Origin: Methanohalophilus profundi
Lineage (GTDB): Archaea; Halobacteriota; Methanosarcinia; Methanosarcinales; Methanosarcinaceae
NCBI RefSeq assembly: GCF_004137855.1
Contig: NZ_QBKB01000002.1
Span: 1,089,277-1,153,276 of the forward strand
Reading direction: 5' to 3'
DNA length: 64,000 nt
Made by a program: the position numbers and the translations under genes. The notes beneath the pieces are model-generated. The model was not told where the DNA came from and searched no databases. It saw only the letters and a program-made list of their open reading frames with translations. This document shows positions 27,782-37,885 of the stretch, one piece after another (positions within the stretch are counted from its first letter, which is position 1; each line of letters starts with the position of its first letter).

Positions 27782-28881
27782 ATGAAAACTTCTTTCAAAA
27801 TCGGTAGTGTAATGGGTATCCCTATATTGATCCATATCACTTTTCTTATTGTACTGTTTCTCTTTGCATTTGTTTTTTCAAGTGTACCCGAACCCGTTGG
27901 ATTTGCAGATGTCCAGCCTGCTCTATTAGGTTACGGCCTGTCCCTTTTGATAACAATCCTCCTTTTTACCTGTGTACTCCTGCATGAGCTGGGCCATTCC
28001 TATTTTGCAAAAAGTATGGGGTTAAGATAGATAACATCACTCTTTTTTTGATAGGTGGTGTATCTTCCATGGAAGAGATGCCCCGTGAACCCGACCAGGA
28101 AGCAAAAATGGCTTTTGCAGGGCCATTTGTAAGTTTTTTGATAGGTGGCATCCTGTTTGGATTGAATTTTGTGATAGATATGATGGTTACAGGTTATTCT
28201 ACCACCATACTTTATCGTATTGTTTATATCCTTGCTTCCATCAATATTGTATTGGGAGCATTCAACTTGATTCCTGCTTTCCCTATGGACGGTGGTCGGA
28301 TTTTGCGTGCATTTTTTGCCCGGCATATGAATTATATACAGGCAACCCGTAACGCAGCGAATGTCGGGAAATTTTTTGCTTTTTTGCTGGCACTGTTGGG
28401 TATTCTTTCCAATCCCTGGAATCCCTGGCTTTTGTTGATTGCGGTATTTATTTATATGGGAGCTTCAGGAGAGGAGCGTTCCACTGCTGTTACCCGTACC
28501 CTTGAGAATATCATGGTAAAGGACGTGATGAGCAGTGATGTTATTTCAGTATCCCCTGAGATGAACCTGGAAGAACTTGTACAATTCATGTTTGAACACA
28601 AACACATGGGTTATCCGGTGATCCAGCACAATGTTTTAAAAGGCATTGTTACGTTTACGGATGTACATAAGGTAGCGCAAGTGGATAGGATAAGTACCCT
28701 TGTTTCCGATGTGATGACAAGGGATGTGGTTACTATCTCGCCTGCCGATAATGCATCTGAAGCCTTCAAGGTCCTGAACAATAATAACGTAGGCCGTCTT
28801 GTGGTAATGGAAGATGGAGAGATTATCGGCATCCTTTCAAGAACAGACCTTATGCATACAATGACACTTTTAAGTGAGTAA
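27782..28881 (+). CDS. Site-2-protease-like metallopeptidase with CBS pair, frameshifted
   Basis: M50-family intramembrane zinc protease, about 366 residues. HELGH lies in LLHELGHSYFAKS, and the third ligand motif in AFPMDGGRILRAF. Four to six membrane segments precede two cytosolic CBS domains (residues about 240-365). The frame breaks at 28019-28023, where a G-run has four G and five are needed. With the repair it reads MGVKIDNITLFLIGG. Regulated cleavage of a membrane anchor, tuned by nucleotide binding to the CBS pair, is the usual model. Overlaps or closely precedes the TraB-like gene. Confidence 0.82.
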
Positions 28882-28894
28882 AACAGGGATTTTA

Positions 28895-30235
28895 ATGGCT
28901 AATGACCCGTATATTACCGATTCCCGACAGGACACCATGAGCTATAACTATGAAAGCACCAACAGCTCTTCAGAAGTTCGGGAACACGACTTTTCAACAG
29001 ATTCCACTTCTGAAAATGTGGCTTCTGTTCCTTCCAGGATAAGCCTGGTGGGAACGGCCCATGTTTCGGAAAAAAGTATCCGTGAAGTAAAGGAGACTAT
29101 TCACAACCAGCAACCTGATGTCGTTGCTGTTGAACTGTGCAAGGGCCGCTATGATGCCCTTAAGGGTAAGACCCAAACCTCGGATATATCTGTTAAGGAA
29201 CTGCTCGCAGAGGGTAAGATCTATTTTTTCCTCGTTCATATGCTACTGGCCCATGTCCAGAAAAGGATAGGCAAGGATATGGGAGTACAGCCCGGTGCTG
29301 AAATGTTAGCTGCTATTGAAGCAGCAGAGGAAATAGGGGCTGCTGTTGCCCTTGTAGACCGTGATATCCAGGTAACTCTCCAGCGTTTCTGGGGAAAAAT
29401 GGGTTTGATCGAAAAAACAAAAATGATAGGAACCCTGATAGCCGCAGCTCTGGGAATTGGAGGCGGCGATGAGCTAGATATCGATAATATCACCGAGCAG
29501 GATACAGTTACAGTCCTGATCGAGGAATTACGTCATACCTCCCCCAATGCTGCAGAAGTACTTATCGATGAAAGGGATGCCTACATTGCAGGCAGTCTGG
29601 CAAGAACTGCTGCAGGTGGCGGTAAGAATATAGTGGCTGTTGTAGGTGCGGGTCACAGGAGTGGTATCGAGAAATATCTCTCCAACCCCAGGACCATACC
29701 ACCGTTATCCTCGCTGGTAACCCTGCCCAAAAAACGTTTTAGTTTGATGAAGGTCTTTGGTATCGCTATCGTGGCTCTGGCACTTGCAACATTCCTGTTG
29801 ATAATCCTTTCAGGCACTTCCATTGAACTTCTGTTGATAGCCTTTGGCTGGTGGTTTATCATAAACGGTACCCTGAGTGCTATAGGAGCAACCATTGCAG
29901 GGGGACACCCCTATTCTATAGCGACATCTTTTGGTGTAGCCTGGCTGACTTCCTTGAATCCCATGATGGCTGCAGGCTGGTTTGCAGGTCTTGTGGAAGC
30001 AAAACAGCGCCACCCCACGACCGATGATTTCAAAGCCATGATGGATACAGAATCTTTTGCAGAGGCACGTCAAAACAGGTTTTTCAAAGTAGTTCTGGTG
30101 GCAGCCCTGGCAAATATCGGAAGTGTGGTAGGGACTTTCCTAGGAGCCTGGGTTATGATACAGGTTACAGGGGTGGATCCGCTGGAGCTTATAAGTAGCT
30201 CCCTCTCGTCAGGATTGGCCATGCTGGGTCTTTAA
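28895..30235 (+). CDS. TraB/PrgY-like membrane protein
   Basis: 446 residues. The N-terminal TraB domain has GTAHVSEKS, a conserved Glu in VAVELCKGRYDAL and VVGAGHRSGI. These are the residues proposed to form a metal-dependent catalytic site in the TraB/Tiki superfamily. The C-terminal half has five hydrophobic segments from about residue 280 on. The start is set at ATG 28895 (MANDPYITD) with CAGGGA before it; GTG 28874 overlaps the previous gene. Natural substrate in archaea is unknown. Confidence 0.8.
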   Translation: MANDPYITDSRQDTMSYNYESTNSSSEVREHDFSTDSTSENVASVPSRISLVGTAHVSEKSIREVKETIHNQQPDVVAVELCKGRYDALKGKTQTSDISVKELLAEGKIYFFLVHMLLAHVQKRIGKDMGVQPGAEMLAAIEAAEEIGAAVALVDRDIQVTLQRFWGKMGLIEKTKMIGTLIAAALGIGGGDELDIDNITEQDTVTVLIEELRHTSPNAAEVLIDERDAYIAGSLARTAAGGGKNIVAVVGAGHRSGIEKYLSNPRTIPPLSSLVTLPKKRFSLMKVFGIAIVALALATFLLIILSGTSIELLLIAFGWWFIINGTLSAIGATIAGGHPYSIATSFGVAWLTSLNPMMAAGWFAGLVEAKQRHPTTDDFKAMMDTESFAEARQNRFFKVVLVAALANIGSVVGTFLGAWVMIQVTGVDPLELISSSLSSGLAMLGL

Positions 30236-30253
30236 AATAAATTATAGGTAACT

Positions 30254-31696
30254 TTAGTTGCGGGAAAACCAATTCCAGATTTTCCCACTTTCCTCCCTGT
30301 CAACATCAGCGAGTGCAAACCGGTTTCCGCCTCTTGATGACAGTACGGAAATCCCGATTGTGTCCAGGTCACTCATGCGCTGGAAAGGGTTGGAACTTAT
30401 CTGCATAGTCTGGATATGGTCTCTCAATACGAATACATGATAGCGGTGGATATTGCGGAATCTGAGTGTTAATTGTTTTTCCAGGATGGCAGTTCCTCCT
30501 GTATTGTAGCGGGAAAGTCCCAATAAGAAGACAGGGGGGAGGGCCAGCAAGGAGACCCATCCGTAGGGAACCAGCTGGAGTAATAAAACAATCACAATAG
30601 ATGGAACCAGTAAACGTATAATATAACGTTTCCTTGACCTTAATGGCAGGGGTTGCATATTTTCAGGAATAGTGTATTCGGGGAACATGTTGTTCATGAA
30701 TTTTGACAAATCCCTTAAATTCAGCAGGGGACATAATGTAGTCACGTAATCCTGTTTTTCAGAGCTGCCCCCCGCAACGTCTGCATAGATCGAACACAGG
30801 CTAAGGGGTTGTCGCAGCAAACTATCCTTTACAGACAGGGCCTGGATTCGTTTCATATTCAGGTTATATTCCTTCTGTTCAATAAGGCCGTAGGATATCC
30901 GGATATCATCTTCCCGGCGTTGCAGGGTAAAATTGGCGTATTGGACTGCAAATACCAGGGTTGATATAATCCATGAAAGCAGCAATAATCCAAATATTAG
31001 TATCAGGAGTAGACTGATATTGATATTGTTCTGAGGAATTACCCGCTCAAGAACGAATCCCAGATAACTTTCAGGAATATATGGATAAAGCTGGGATAAT
31101 CCAGCCGCTATAAGGGAAAAAAGTAACATGAACCTTCCTGAAGTGGCTCCTGCCAGAAGCAGGTTCCATAGGGGGATATTGTAAGTATTTACAGTATCTA
31201 CTTTTGAATTTCCGGTTTCTGATTCTTCTGTATTATTTTTGCCGGACCCGCTTGTTGCATGATTTTCTAAATAGGTCTTTATATTCTGGCTTTCCTGCAG
31301 GGTTACAGCAGTGAGTGATAGTTCTGCTTCTGTACTGCCGGCTGTTTTTACATGTAAACTCGTGACACCCAGAAGTTTTTGTATAAAATTTGTGATTACA
31401 TTAACCGTCTGGACTCTTTCTCTCTTGATTGATCTTTCCTTTTTAAACAGCAATCCCTTTCTTATGTGCAGGTAGCCGTTTTCATACTGATAGGTGAAAA
31501 GATACCATTTTGCTGTAGAATACGTGAGGGTGGCGATCAAAGCGATAGCAGCCAGAAAAGGAATGTCCACACTGCTCAATTCATCCCTTATTGATAATGC
31601 AAAGAAGAACACCGGTGGTATTGCATATATTATGCTTTTGACCGTCTCCAGGATTATCATGAAGGGATGCTGATGCTTAAATTCAGACATCTTCAT
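30254..31696 (-). CDS. PH-domain membrane protein (YdbT-like)
   Basis: About 480 residues with repeated bacterial PH (bPH2/DUF304) domains, at about residues 65-150, 255-330 and 410-475. They are alternated with paired hydrophobic segments. Typical phrases are GLLFKKERSIKRERVQTV and YGLIEQKEYNLNMKRIQAL. It overlaps the upstream short PH-domain gene by about 14 bases, the standard ydbS-ydbT arrangement. Function unknown; a role at the membrane is inferred. Confidence 0.8.
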   Translation of the reverse strand: MKMSEFKHQHPFMIILETVKSIIYAIPPVFFFALSIRDELSSVDIPFLAAIALIATLTYSTAKWYLFTYQYENGYLHIRKGLLFKKERSIKRERVQTVNVITNFIQKLLGVTSLHVKTAGSTEAELSLTAVTLQESQNIKTYLENHATSGSGKNNTEESETGNSKVDTVNTYNIPLWNLLLAGATSGRFMLLFSLIAAGLSQLYPYIPESYLGFVLERVIPQNNINISLLLILIFGLLLLSWIISTLVFAVQYANFTLQRREDDIRISYGLIEQKEYNLNMKRIQALSVKDSLLRQPLSLCSIYADVAGGSSEKQDYVTTLCPLLNLRDLSKFMNNMFPEYTIPENMQPLPLRSRKRYIIRLLVPSIVIVLLLQLVPYGWVSLLALPPVFLLGLSRYNTGGTAILEKQLTLRFRNIHRYHVFVLRDHIQTMQISSNPFQRMSDLDTIGISVLSSRGGNRFALADVDREESGKIWNWFSRN

Positions 31697-32171
31697 CACT
31701 TACTCTTGCAAGAGCTGCTATTTCTCCCATGAGCTCTGCAGCTTTTTCCCTTGATAAAGCGGGAATGTAATGATCTGTAGCAGCTGTGGAGATCCTTAAT
31801 GTTGCCAGCCCGAAGAATCTCATCACAGGGCCGTGTTCAGTATCAACATGCTGTATCCTGACCATAGGGATAAGAGTTCTTCTGATAATGAAAATACCGT
31901 TCTGGATATCTACTTCATTTTCTCTTATTTCATAGCGCCAGAAACGTATCCTGAGTTGTGGTGCAATTATTGCCGACCATAATGTGAATACTGTCACCAG
32001 TGCTATACCTATCCAGCCCCAATCCCGTGGCAAATCCCATGCAGGACCTATCAGAAAAATGTATGCTAATGGAATTGAAAAGGCGACAATACCCAGCAAG
32101 AATCCGCTTACAAACCAGGATTTCAATGCACGTGAATCGATACGCTCAGAGGGTTCACTTTCAAGCATCAT
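31683..32171 (-). CDS. Short PH-domain membrane protein (YdbS-like)
   Basis: 162 residues. Two membrane segments (residues about 20-45 and 50-70) precede one bPH2 domain with the phrase NGIFIIRRTLIPMVRIQHVD, typical of YdbS. First of a two-gene unit with the longer PH-domain protein, with overlapping reading frames. Confidence 0.8.
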   Translation of the reverse strand: MMLESEPSERIDSRALKSWFVSGFLLGIVAFSIPLAYIFLIGPAWDLPRDWGWIGIALVTVFTLWSAIIAPQLRIRFWRYEIRENEVDIQNGIFIIRRTLIPMVRIQHVDTEHGPVMRFFGLATLRISTAATDHYIPALSREKAAELMGEIAALARVSDEDV

Positions 32172-32207
32172 TACCGAATCCGAAAAAGAAAAAAAGAGGA
32201 CCCCGGC

Positions 32208-33101
32208 TCATACGAGGTCATGGAGATTGAATTTGTAGGGGCCAAGGTTTCCGCCATAGTTGCCTGCAGAGATCTTTTTGATACCCGGAACCTTTACGGA
32301 TGCCTTTATACCGGCTGACATTGCGCTGGAAATTGCTTCTTCGCTGACACCGTTGATAACGATCTCGTAAACTGCTCCCACACCTTCGGGAATCTGGGTA
32401 TCCTCGATCTGGTCCCTGATGGAGGGGCAGAACTTCTCGTTTGCTGTTGCCTTGAGGAAAGTGTACTTGTTGGCACCTGGTTTGGAGCCGCTGGCCACTA
32501 TACCACCGGGGAATGGAGTAATGGAGCCTTCGACCTTTTCTATGGCTTCAACTGCTGCCTCTGCGGCATTGAGGGCGCTCATCTGGCAGTCTCCGAAGAT
32601 AATGAAATTACCACCTGCTACACCTTTTACTCCACCCATGGAGTGCTCGGTGATGAAGTCGCCTTCCATCATTGGGATCTTGTAGGCTTTCCTGCCACCA
32701 ACTTCTGTTTCGGATTCTGTACCGTCTGCGAAGAATTTGAGCTTGAAACCGGTGTCAAACTGTTTTTCAGCATCCGGGAGACCGTTGTACATTGCTGTTG
32801 TGGGAGCGGTCAATACACACTGGCCCAGTCTTTCCAGGAGCTGTTCTTCCAGGGACTTGTAGCCAAAGGTGCAGAGCTGGATGTAAACACCAGGTCTTCC
32901 ATCCGGGGTTTCATCAGGACTGGCAACTCTTTCGATACCGCCTTCTGCGGGACACATAATGACAGAGGTACCAAAACCTGTGGCTTCCTGTGCAGCTACC
33001 CTTGCCCATTTTTCGTTCACGGCTGTGATCAGTACTCTTCCGATCTTTATCGGGAATGCTTCTGCAAAAGTATCTTCGATTTCTACTCCGTTAATTTCCA
33101 T
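32208..33101 (-). CDS. ftr: Formylmethanofuran:tetrahydromethanopterin formyltransferase
   Basis: 297 residues, a full-length cytoplasmic enzyme of the C1 pathway. It moves the formyl group between methanofuran and H4MPT (or H4SPT). In methylotrophic methanogens it runs mainly in the oxidative direction. The family blocks PAEGGIERVASPDETPDGRPG, GGVKGVAGGNFIIFGD and SGSKPGANKYTFLKAT are intact. Acidic composition fits a salt-adapted host. Stands alone; no fwd/fmd genes nearby. Confidence 0.95.
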   Translation of the reverse strand: MEINGVEIEDTFAEAFPIKIGRVLITAVNEKWARVAAQEATGFGTSVIMCPAEGGIERVASPDETPDGRPGVYIQLCTFGYKSLEEQLLERLGQCVLTAPTTAMYNGLPDAEKQFDTGFKLKFFADGTESETEVGGRKAYKIPMMEGDFITEHSMGGVKGVAGGNFIIFGDCQMSALNAAEAAVEAIEKVEGSITPFPGGIVASGSKPGANKYTFLKATANEKFCPSIRDQIEDTQIPEGVGAVYEIVINGVSEEAISSAMSAGIKASVKVPGIKKISAGNYGGNLGPYKFNLHDLV

Positions 33102-33180
33102 AATGACACCTGCTCTTTAATTAAGGGTACAAGGGAGATACTGTTTGCAGTACAAATAATCTTCGACATTGCTTTTTGTC

Positions 33181-35158
33181 TCATTCAAGGGAGAGGAATT
33201 TTGCATTGACTGCAACTATAACCGTACTCAGCGACATAAGCACCGCTCCCACAGCCGGGGACAGCAGGATTCCCTGTCCTGCCAGCACCCCTGCTGCAAG
33301 TGGGATGGCAATGGCATTGTAACCTGTGGCCCAGAACAGGTTCTGCTTCATTTTCCCATAGGTCTTTGCCGAGAGGTCCAGGACAGTTATCATATCAAGA
33401 GGGTTGCTGCGTACAAGCACAATATCCGCCGTCTCCACTGCCACATCCGTTCCGGCCCCGATGGCTACACCGAGGTCGGCGCGGGCCAGGGCAGGCGCAT
33501 CATTCACACCATCACCAGTCATTGCCACACGCAGTCCTCTATCTTGGATTTCCCTGATCTTCCCTTCTTTTTCCTGTGGGAGCACTTCGGCAAAATATTC
33601 GTCAAGGCCTATACTTTCCGAAACCCAGCGGGCTACATTACCATTATCTCCAGTAAGCATCATGCAGCGTATGCCTCTCTCCTTTAAGGTTGCAATAGCC
33701 TGTTTAGATTCAGGACGTATGATATCAGCGAGAGCTATGGCACCGATTAACCTATCCTCCTCAACCACGAAAACAACGGTTTTACCCTGTGTTGTCAACC
33801 CCTCGGTTTCAGCTGCGTCAGGTTCGAACCCCAGGTCAGCTATATAGGAGCCACTGGCAACCGTGATTTGCCTGTCCTCAACTGTTGCGTACGCTCCCTT
33901 GCCGGGGATGCTGTTGAAATCCTTTATAGGATATTTTTCCTTTGCTGATTCCACAATCCCCCGGGCTATAGAATGTTCCGATTCAGCTTCTACTGAAGCA
34001 GCCAGTTTCAGGATTTCTTCTTCTGATATATTCTCAAAGGGAATTATGTCGGTGACACCGAATTTTCCTTCTGTCAGGGTTCCGGTCTTGTCAAAAACCA
34101 CCGCATCGACCTCATGTGCCTTCTCAAAGGCAGCCCTGTCCTTGATTAGCAGCCCGTTGTTGGCGGCCAGTGCAGAGGATACTGCAATCACAAGGGGAAT
34201 TGCCAGGCCAAGGGCATGGGGACATGTGATTACCATTACTGTAACCGCTCTTTCCAGGGAAAAGGCAAAATCATAGCCTGCCAGATTAACCCAGGCAAAC
34301 AGTGTTATAGCACCTGCACTTAAGGCTATGATAGTCAGCCACAGGGCGGCCCTGTTGGCCAGGTCCTGTGCACGGGAGCGACTTTCCTGGGCCTGTTTTA
34401 CAAGTTCGATTACCTGGGAGAGGAAGGAATCGGAACCGGTCTTTTCGATAATGATCTCCAGGGACCCTTCCCCGTTGATGGAACCACCAATCACTTCATC
34501 ATCTTTTTCTTTGGATACCGGTGTGGTTTCCCCGGACAGCATTGCTTCATTGACCGAAGATTGCCCCTTTGCCACCCTGCCATCAGCAGGAATTTTTTCT
34601 CCCGGTTTGACCAGCAACCTGTCCCCTTTTTGCAAATCGTTCAGGGCTACATCCTCGCCCTCACCATTCTTTCCCAGACGATGGGCTCTTTTGAAGGCAT
34701 GAGTTTTGCCAGTTCCTCAAGGGCCATGGAGGCTCCCATTACAGACCTCATCTCGATCCAGTGGCCCAGGAGCATGATGTCGAGAAGGGTCGCCAGTTCC
34801 CAGAAAAAGAACTTGCCTGCAAGTCCGAAAACCACAAGGCTGCTGTAGATATAGGTCACGCTGATGGCAACAGCAATCAGTGTCATCATGCCAGGCTGGC
34901 GGGATCTGAGTTCACTCACCAGCTCTGTAAGGAAGGGTTTGCCGCCATAGAAGAAGATCAGTGTGGAAAAGGCAAAAAGCAGATAAGAGGCACCTGCAAT
35001 TGTCGGCAGGCTCACTCCTGCACTTTCCAATCCCTGCCGAATTATAGGTGACAGAAATAAAACCGGTATGGTAAAAACTACAGATACGAAAAAGCGTTTC
35101 CTGAAATCTTCCAGCATCATTGCGTGATGCGAATGGCCATTATTACCCCCTGCTTCAT
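33181..35158 (-). CDS. copB: Copper-type P1B ATPase with CPH motif (CopB-like), two frameshifts
   Basis: Heavy-metal-exporting P-type ATPase, about 658 residues. CPH in VITCPHALGLAIPL replaces the CPC of CopA and points to the CopB group. Phosphorylation motif DKTGTLTEG, actuator SGETTP, hinge TGDGVNDAP. The short N-terminus is His-rich (NNGHSHHAMM) and lacks a CxxC metal-binding domain. Two one-base losses break it: an A near 34657 (ERNGEGEDVAL restored) and a G in the G-run at 35147-35151. The second repair links ATG 35158 to MKQGGNNGHSHH. It begins 3 bases after the K+ channel stop, so they form an operon. Confidence 0.85.
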
Positions 35159-35160
35159 TT

Positions 35161-36043
35161 TTACTCCTCCTCAAGTCTCTCCCCGCAACGTTTACAGTAG
35201 GCAGCATCTAGGTCATGTCCCTGAAAAGCACAACCCGGACATTTTTTTGAAAACATATTTTCTTTAGTTTGTTCAATTACTTTTTTATTATCTTCTTCTC
35301 TGGAAACCTGGATTATGGATTGTGTGATAATACCTGTAGGTACTGCGATAATAGAATAGCCTATAATCATGATTAGTGAAGCTATTGTTTTTCCCAGGAA
35401 TGTTGCAGGTATAATATCCCCGTAACCTACTGTTGTTATGGTAACGATGCCCCAGAAAATACTCTCGGGTATACTGGAAAATTGTGGATTGGAGCTTTCA
35501 ACAACATACATCACAGAACCCAGTATCACGACCAGATTCAGGATTGTAAACAAAAATATCGTAATCTTGCGCTGACTCTCCTTAAGGGCCCTGAGCAAAA
35601 GTTCGGTTTCCGAGAGATATTGCACGAGCTTAAGTATCCTGAATATCCGCAACAGTCTCAGGATACGTATCACAAGAAGGTATTGTCCGCCGGGCAGGAT
35701 CACTATAAGGTAAGTAGGCAGTATTGCCAGCAAATCTATTATACCAAAAAAACTGGTAGCATACCTTTTTTTTGTCTCTGACACAAATAAGCCGCAGGAT
35801 ATATTCGATGGTGAACAGAATGGTGAAATTCCATTCCAGCATGTAAAGGCTATAGTGATGGACGGTGCTTATGGATTGCACACTGTCCAACATTACCACG
35901 ATTATACTGCCGAGGATGGCTAATATTAATCCTATATCGAAGGCCTTTCCCGTAGGTGTATCTGCCTCGAAGATTATATCATACAGGTCTCTTCTCCAGC
36001 CTGCATGAGAAGGCCTGTTATCATATGGGTTGTATTTTTTCAT
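35161..36043 (-). CDS. Voltage-gated-type K+ channel with zinc-ribbon tail, frameshifted
   Basis: About 293 residues, six membrane segments. The S4-like segment has regularly spaced Arg (VIRILRLLRIFRILK). The selectivity filter is TITTVGYGDI. After S6 there is a short charged tail ending in a zinc ribbon CPGCAFQG...CKRCGERL, unusual for a channel. The frame breaks near 35766-35773, where an A-run (minus strand) has eight A and seven restore RDKKRYATSFFGIIDL. Upstream of and nearly touching copB. Confidence 0.82.
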
Positions 36044-36145
36044 GGCTATCCTCTGGATGTTCCTCTCCCTAACTTCTCATGGTTTTCCCGATGGTTATAA
36101 TTTACTCCGATGTCGGCCGAACATTTATTAACGATCAGCCAGATA

Positions 36146-36180
36146 TGAGATGCATCTCAATTTTGAGAAGGTGTATCTCA
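36146..36180 (+). promoter_or_regulatory. Tandem palindromes at the start of the riboflavin kinase/regulator gene
   Basis: TGAGATGCATCTCA (36146-36159) is a perfect 14-base palindrome. TGAGA-N7-TCTCA (36164-36180) repeats the same half-sites and ends one base before the ATG. The downstream protein has an N-terminal HTH, so these are likely its own operator for negative autoregulation. Confidence 0.6.
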
Positions 36181-36181
36181 T

Positions 36182-36844
36182 ATGCATTTAATTCCAGCAC
36201 TGAAAGAACTGGGCCTACTGGGAGGACTGAACCAGCCGGTTAAACTATCCTCAGCTGAGTTTGCCGAATACATGGCAACCAGTTCCAAGACTTCAGCCAG
36301 GATTCTCAAATCCCTGGAAGATGAAGGTTATATTGAGAGGCGTATTGTGCCTGGTGGCCAGGAAGTGCTGCTCTCGGAGACTGGCCGGCAATTGCTGAAA
36401 AAGGAATACGAGGATTACAGGCATATATTCACCGATATCGTTGAGAAAAACCCGATTCAGCTGCGGGGGCATATTGTAAGCGGGCTTGGTGAAGGTCACT
36501 ACTATATCGGCCAGGAGGGCTACCAGCGCCAGTTCGGCGACAAACTCGGATTTGCTCCTTATCTAGGGACTCTCAATGTGCATCTGGATGAGCTTAGCCT
36601 GAAAATCAGGGAAAAACTGGCAGAATCTGCTGTCATCCCTATCTCCGGTTTTACCAGCGGGGAGCGTACCTTCGGTGCCTGCCATTGTTTCCCTGTGAAA
36701 ATTGAAGGTATTAAGGCAGCGGTTATCGTTCCCGACAGGACCCATTACCCGGATGAGCTGCTGGAAATAATATCCCCTGTGAAGCTGCGTGAGGAGCTGG
36801 AACTGAAAGACGGAGATGAGGTTGAGGTTACCGTTGACTATTGA
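36182..36844 (+). CDS. ribK: CTP-dependent riboflavin kinase with N-terminal HTH (RbkR type)
   Basis: 220 residues. A winged-helix DNA-binding domain (residues about 1-85, ATSSKTSARILKSLEDEGYI) is fused to the archaeal riboflavin kinase domain (DUF120; GEGHYYIGQEGYQRQFG, PYLGTLNVHL, ERTFGACHCFPV). The kinase makes FMN using CTP. Fusions of this kind act as riboflavin-responsive repressors in archaea. The palindromes at its start and the ribB gene 15 bases downstream fit that role. Confidence 0.9.
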   Translation: MHLIPALKELGLLGGLNQPVKLSSAEFAEYMATSSKTSARILKSLEDEGYIERRIVPGGQEVLLSETGRQLLKKEYEDYRHIFTDIVEKNPIQLRGHIVSGLGEGHYYIGQEGYQRQFGDKLGFAPYLGTLNVHLDELSLKIREKLAESAVIPISGFTSGERTFGACHCFPVKIEGIKAAVIVPDRTHYPDELLEIISPVKLREELELKDGDEVEVTVDY

Positions 36845-36859
36845 TTGGAGGTATCTAGT

Positions 36860-37587
36860 ATGGATAATTTAAAATTTTCAGATCCCGAAGTGAAAAAGGG
36901 TGTTGAGGCAGTTGAGAGGGGAGAAATGGTATTTATATTTGATTCGGACAGCCGGGAAGGGGAGACGGATTTTGTAATTGCCGCCTCAGCTATCACTCCT
37001 GATGATGTACGCTGGATGCGTCGCGATGGTGGAGGGTTGATATGCACTGCACTGGCCGATGAGGTCTGTACAACACTGGGTCTGCCCTTCATGGCGGATT
37101 TGCTGGCAGAAGGGGCAGGCAGATGGCCTGCGATTGGTAATACCGTGGAGCAGGCCGGTGACCTGGCATATGATAGTCGTTCATCCTTTTCCATCTGGGT
37201 CAATCACAGAGGCACCCGTACCGGCATTCCTGATAATGATCGGGCCCTGACCATAAACAAGCTGGCTGAAATTTCTGAAAAGGGCAGAAACGGTGAAGCC
37301 GTTGTTTTTGGAGACGAGTTCCGTGCGCCGGGCCATGTTGCATTGCTACGGGCAGCTGAAGGGCTTGTGGAAACCGCCGGGGTCAGACCGAGTTGTCGGT
37401 TGCTCTTGCACAGATGGCCGGTATAACCCCTGTCATGGTAGTCTGTGAAATGCTGGATGATACCAACGGTAAAGCCCTTTCAAAAGAGGATGCCAGGACC
37501 TATGCCCAGTTGCATGGATGTGTTTTCCTGGAAGGTGCCCAGATCACAAAAGTCTATAAGGAATGGGTAGCCCGGCAGAAAAAGTGA
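36860..37587 (+). CDS. ribB: 3,4-dihydroxy-2-butanone-4-phosphate synthase, frameshifted
   Basis: About 242 residues. Converts ribulose 5-phosphate to the four-carbon riboflavin precursor. The metal and substrate motif is SDSREGETDFV, followed by RRDGGGLICTAL and PDNDRALT. The frame breaks at 37374-37376, where one C is missing. With it the sequence reads ETRRGQTELSVALAQMAGITP and continues to TGA 37587. RBS GGAGGT 6 bases before ATG 36860. It forms an operon with the riboflavin kinase/regulator. Confidence 0.9.
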
Positions 37588-37621
37588 TATAGGGAAAGTT
37601 CCTATTAGAACCAGTCCCCGT

Positions 37622-37699
37622 GGGACCGTAGGGTAGCCTGGTCCATCCTGCAAGGCTGGGGGTCTTGCGACTGGAGTTCAAATCTCCGCGGTCCCACCA
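37622..37699 (+). tRNA. tRNA-Pro (GGG)
   Basis: Acceptor GGGACCG pairs with CGGTCCC. The anticodon stem CAAGG/TCTTG encloses loop CTGGGGG, giving anticodon GGG. The T arm is TGGAG-TTCAAAT-CTCCG. Discriminator A and an encoded CCA (37697-37699) follow. It lies 34 bases after ribB. Confidence 0.9.
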
Positions 37700-37854
37700 T
37701 ACATCAACTCCTTTTTTAAATATTAAATGATATTTCTGTGGCTTTGTCCATTTTTCCCTATATTAATCCTTACAGAGTTCCAAACCCACACAGGAAGGAT
37801 GGTAAACTAACAAAGATTAATAGAGTGATCTTAATAGTAGGATTATGAATTTGT

Positions 37855-37862
37855 TTTATATA
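37855..37862 (+). promoter_or_regulatory. TATA box of trkA
   Basis: TTTATATA lies 24-31 bases before ATG 37886, so transcription would start almost at the initiator codon. The transcript is probably leaderless or nearly so. The rest of 37700-37885 holds no gene. Confidence 0.5.
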
Positions 37863-37885
37863 GTATAATTTTATGGGGAATATGG

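Noticed and set aside
37360..37400. Loss of the catalytic region of RibB by a larger deletion
   Set aside because: Adding a single C at 37374-37376 restores ETRRGQTELSVAL, so a one-base loss is enough.
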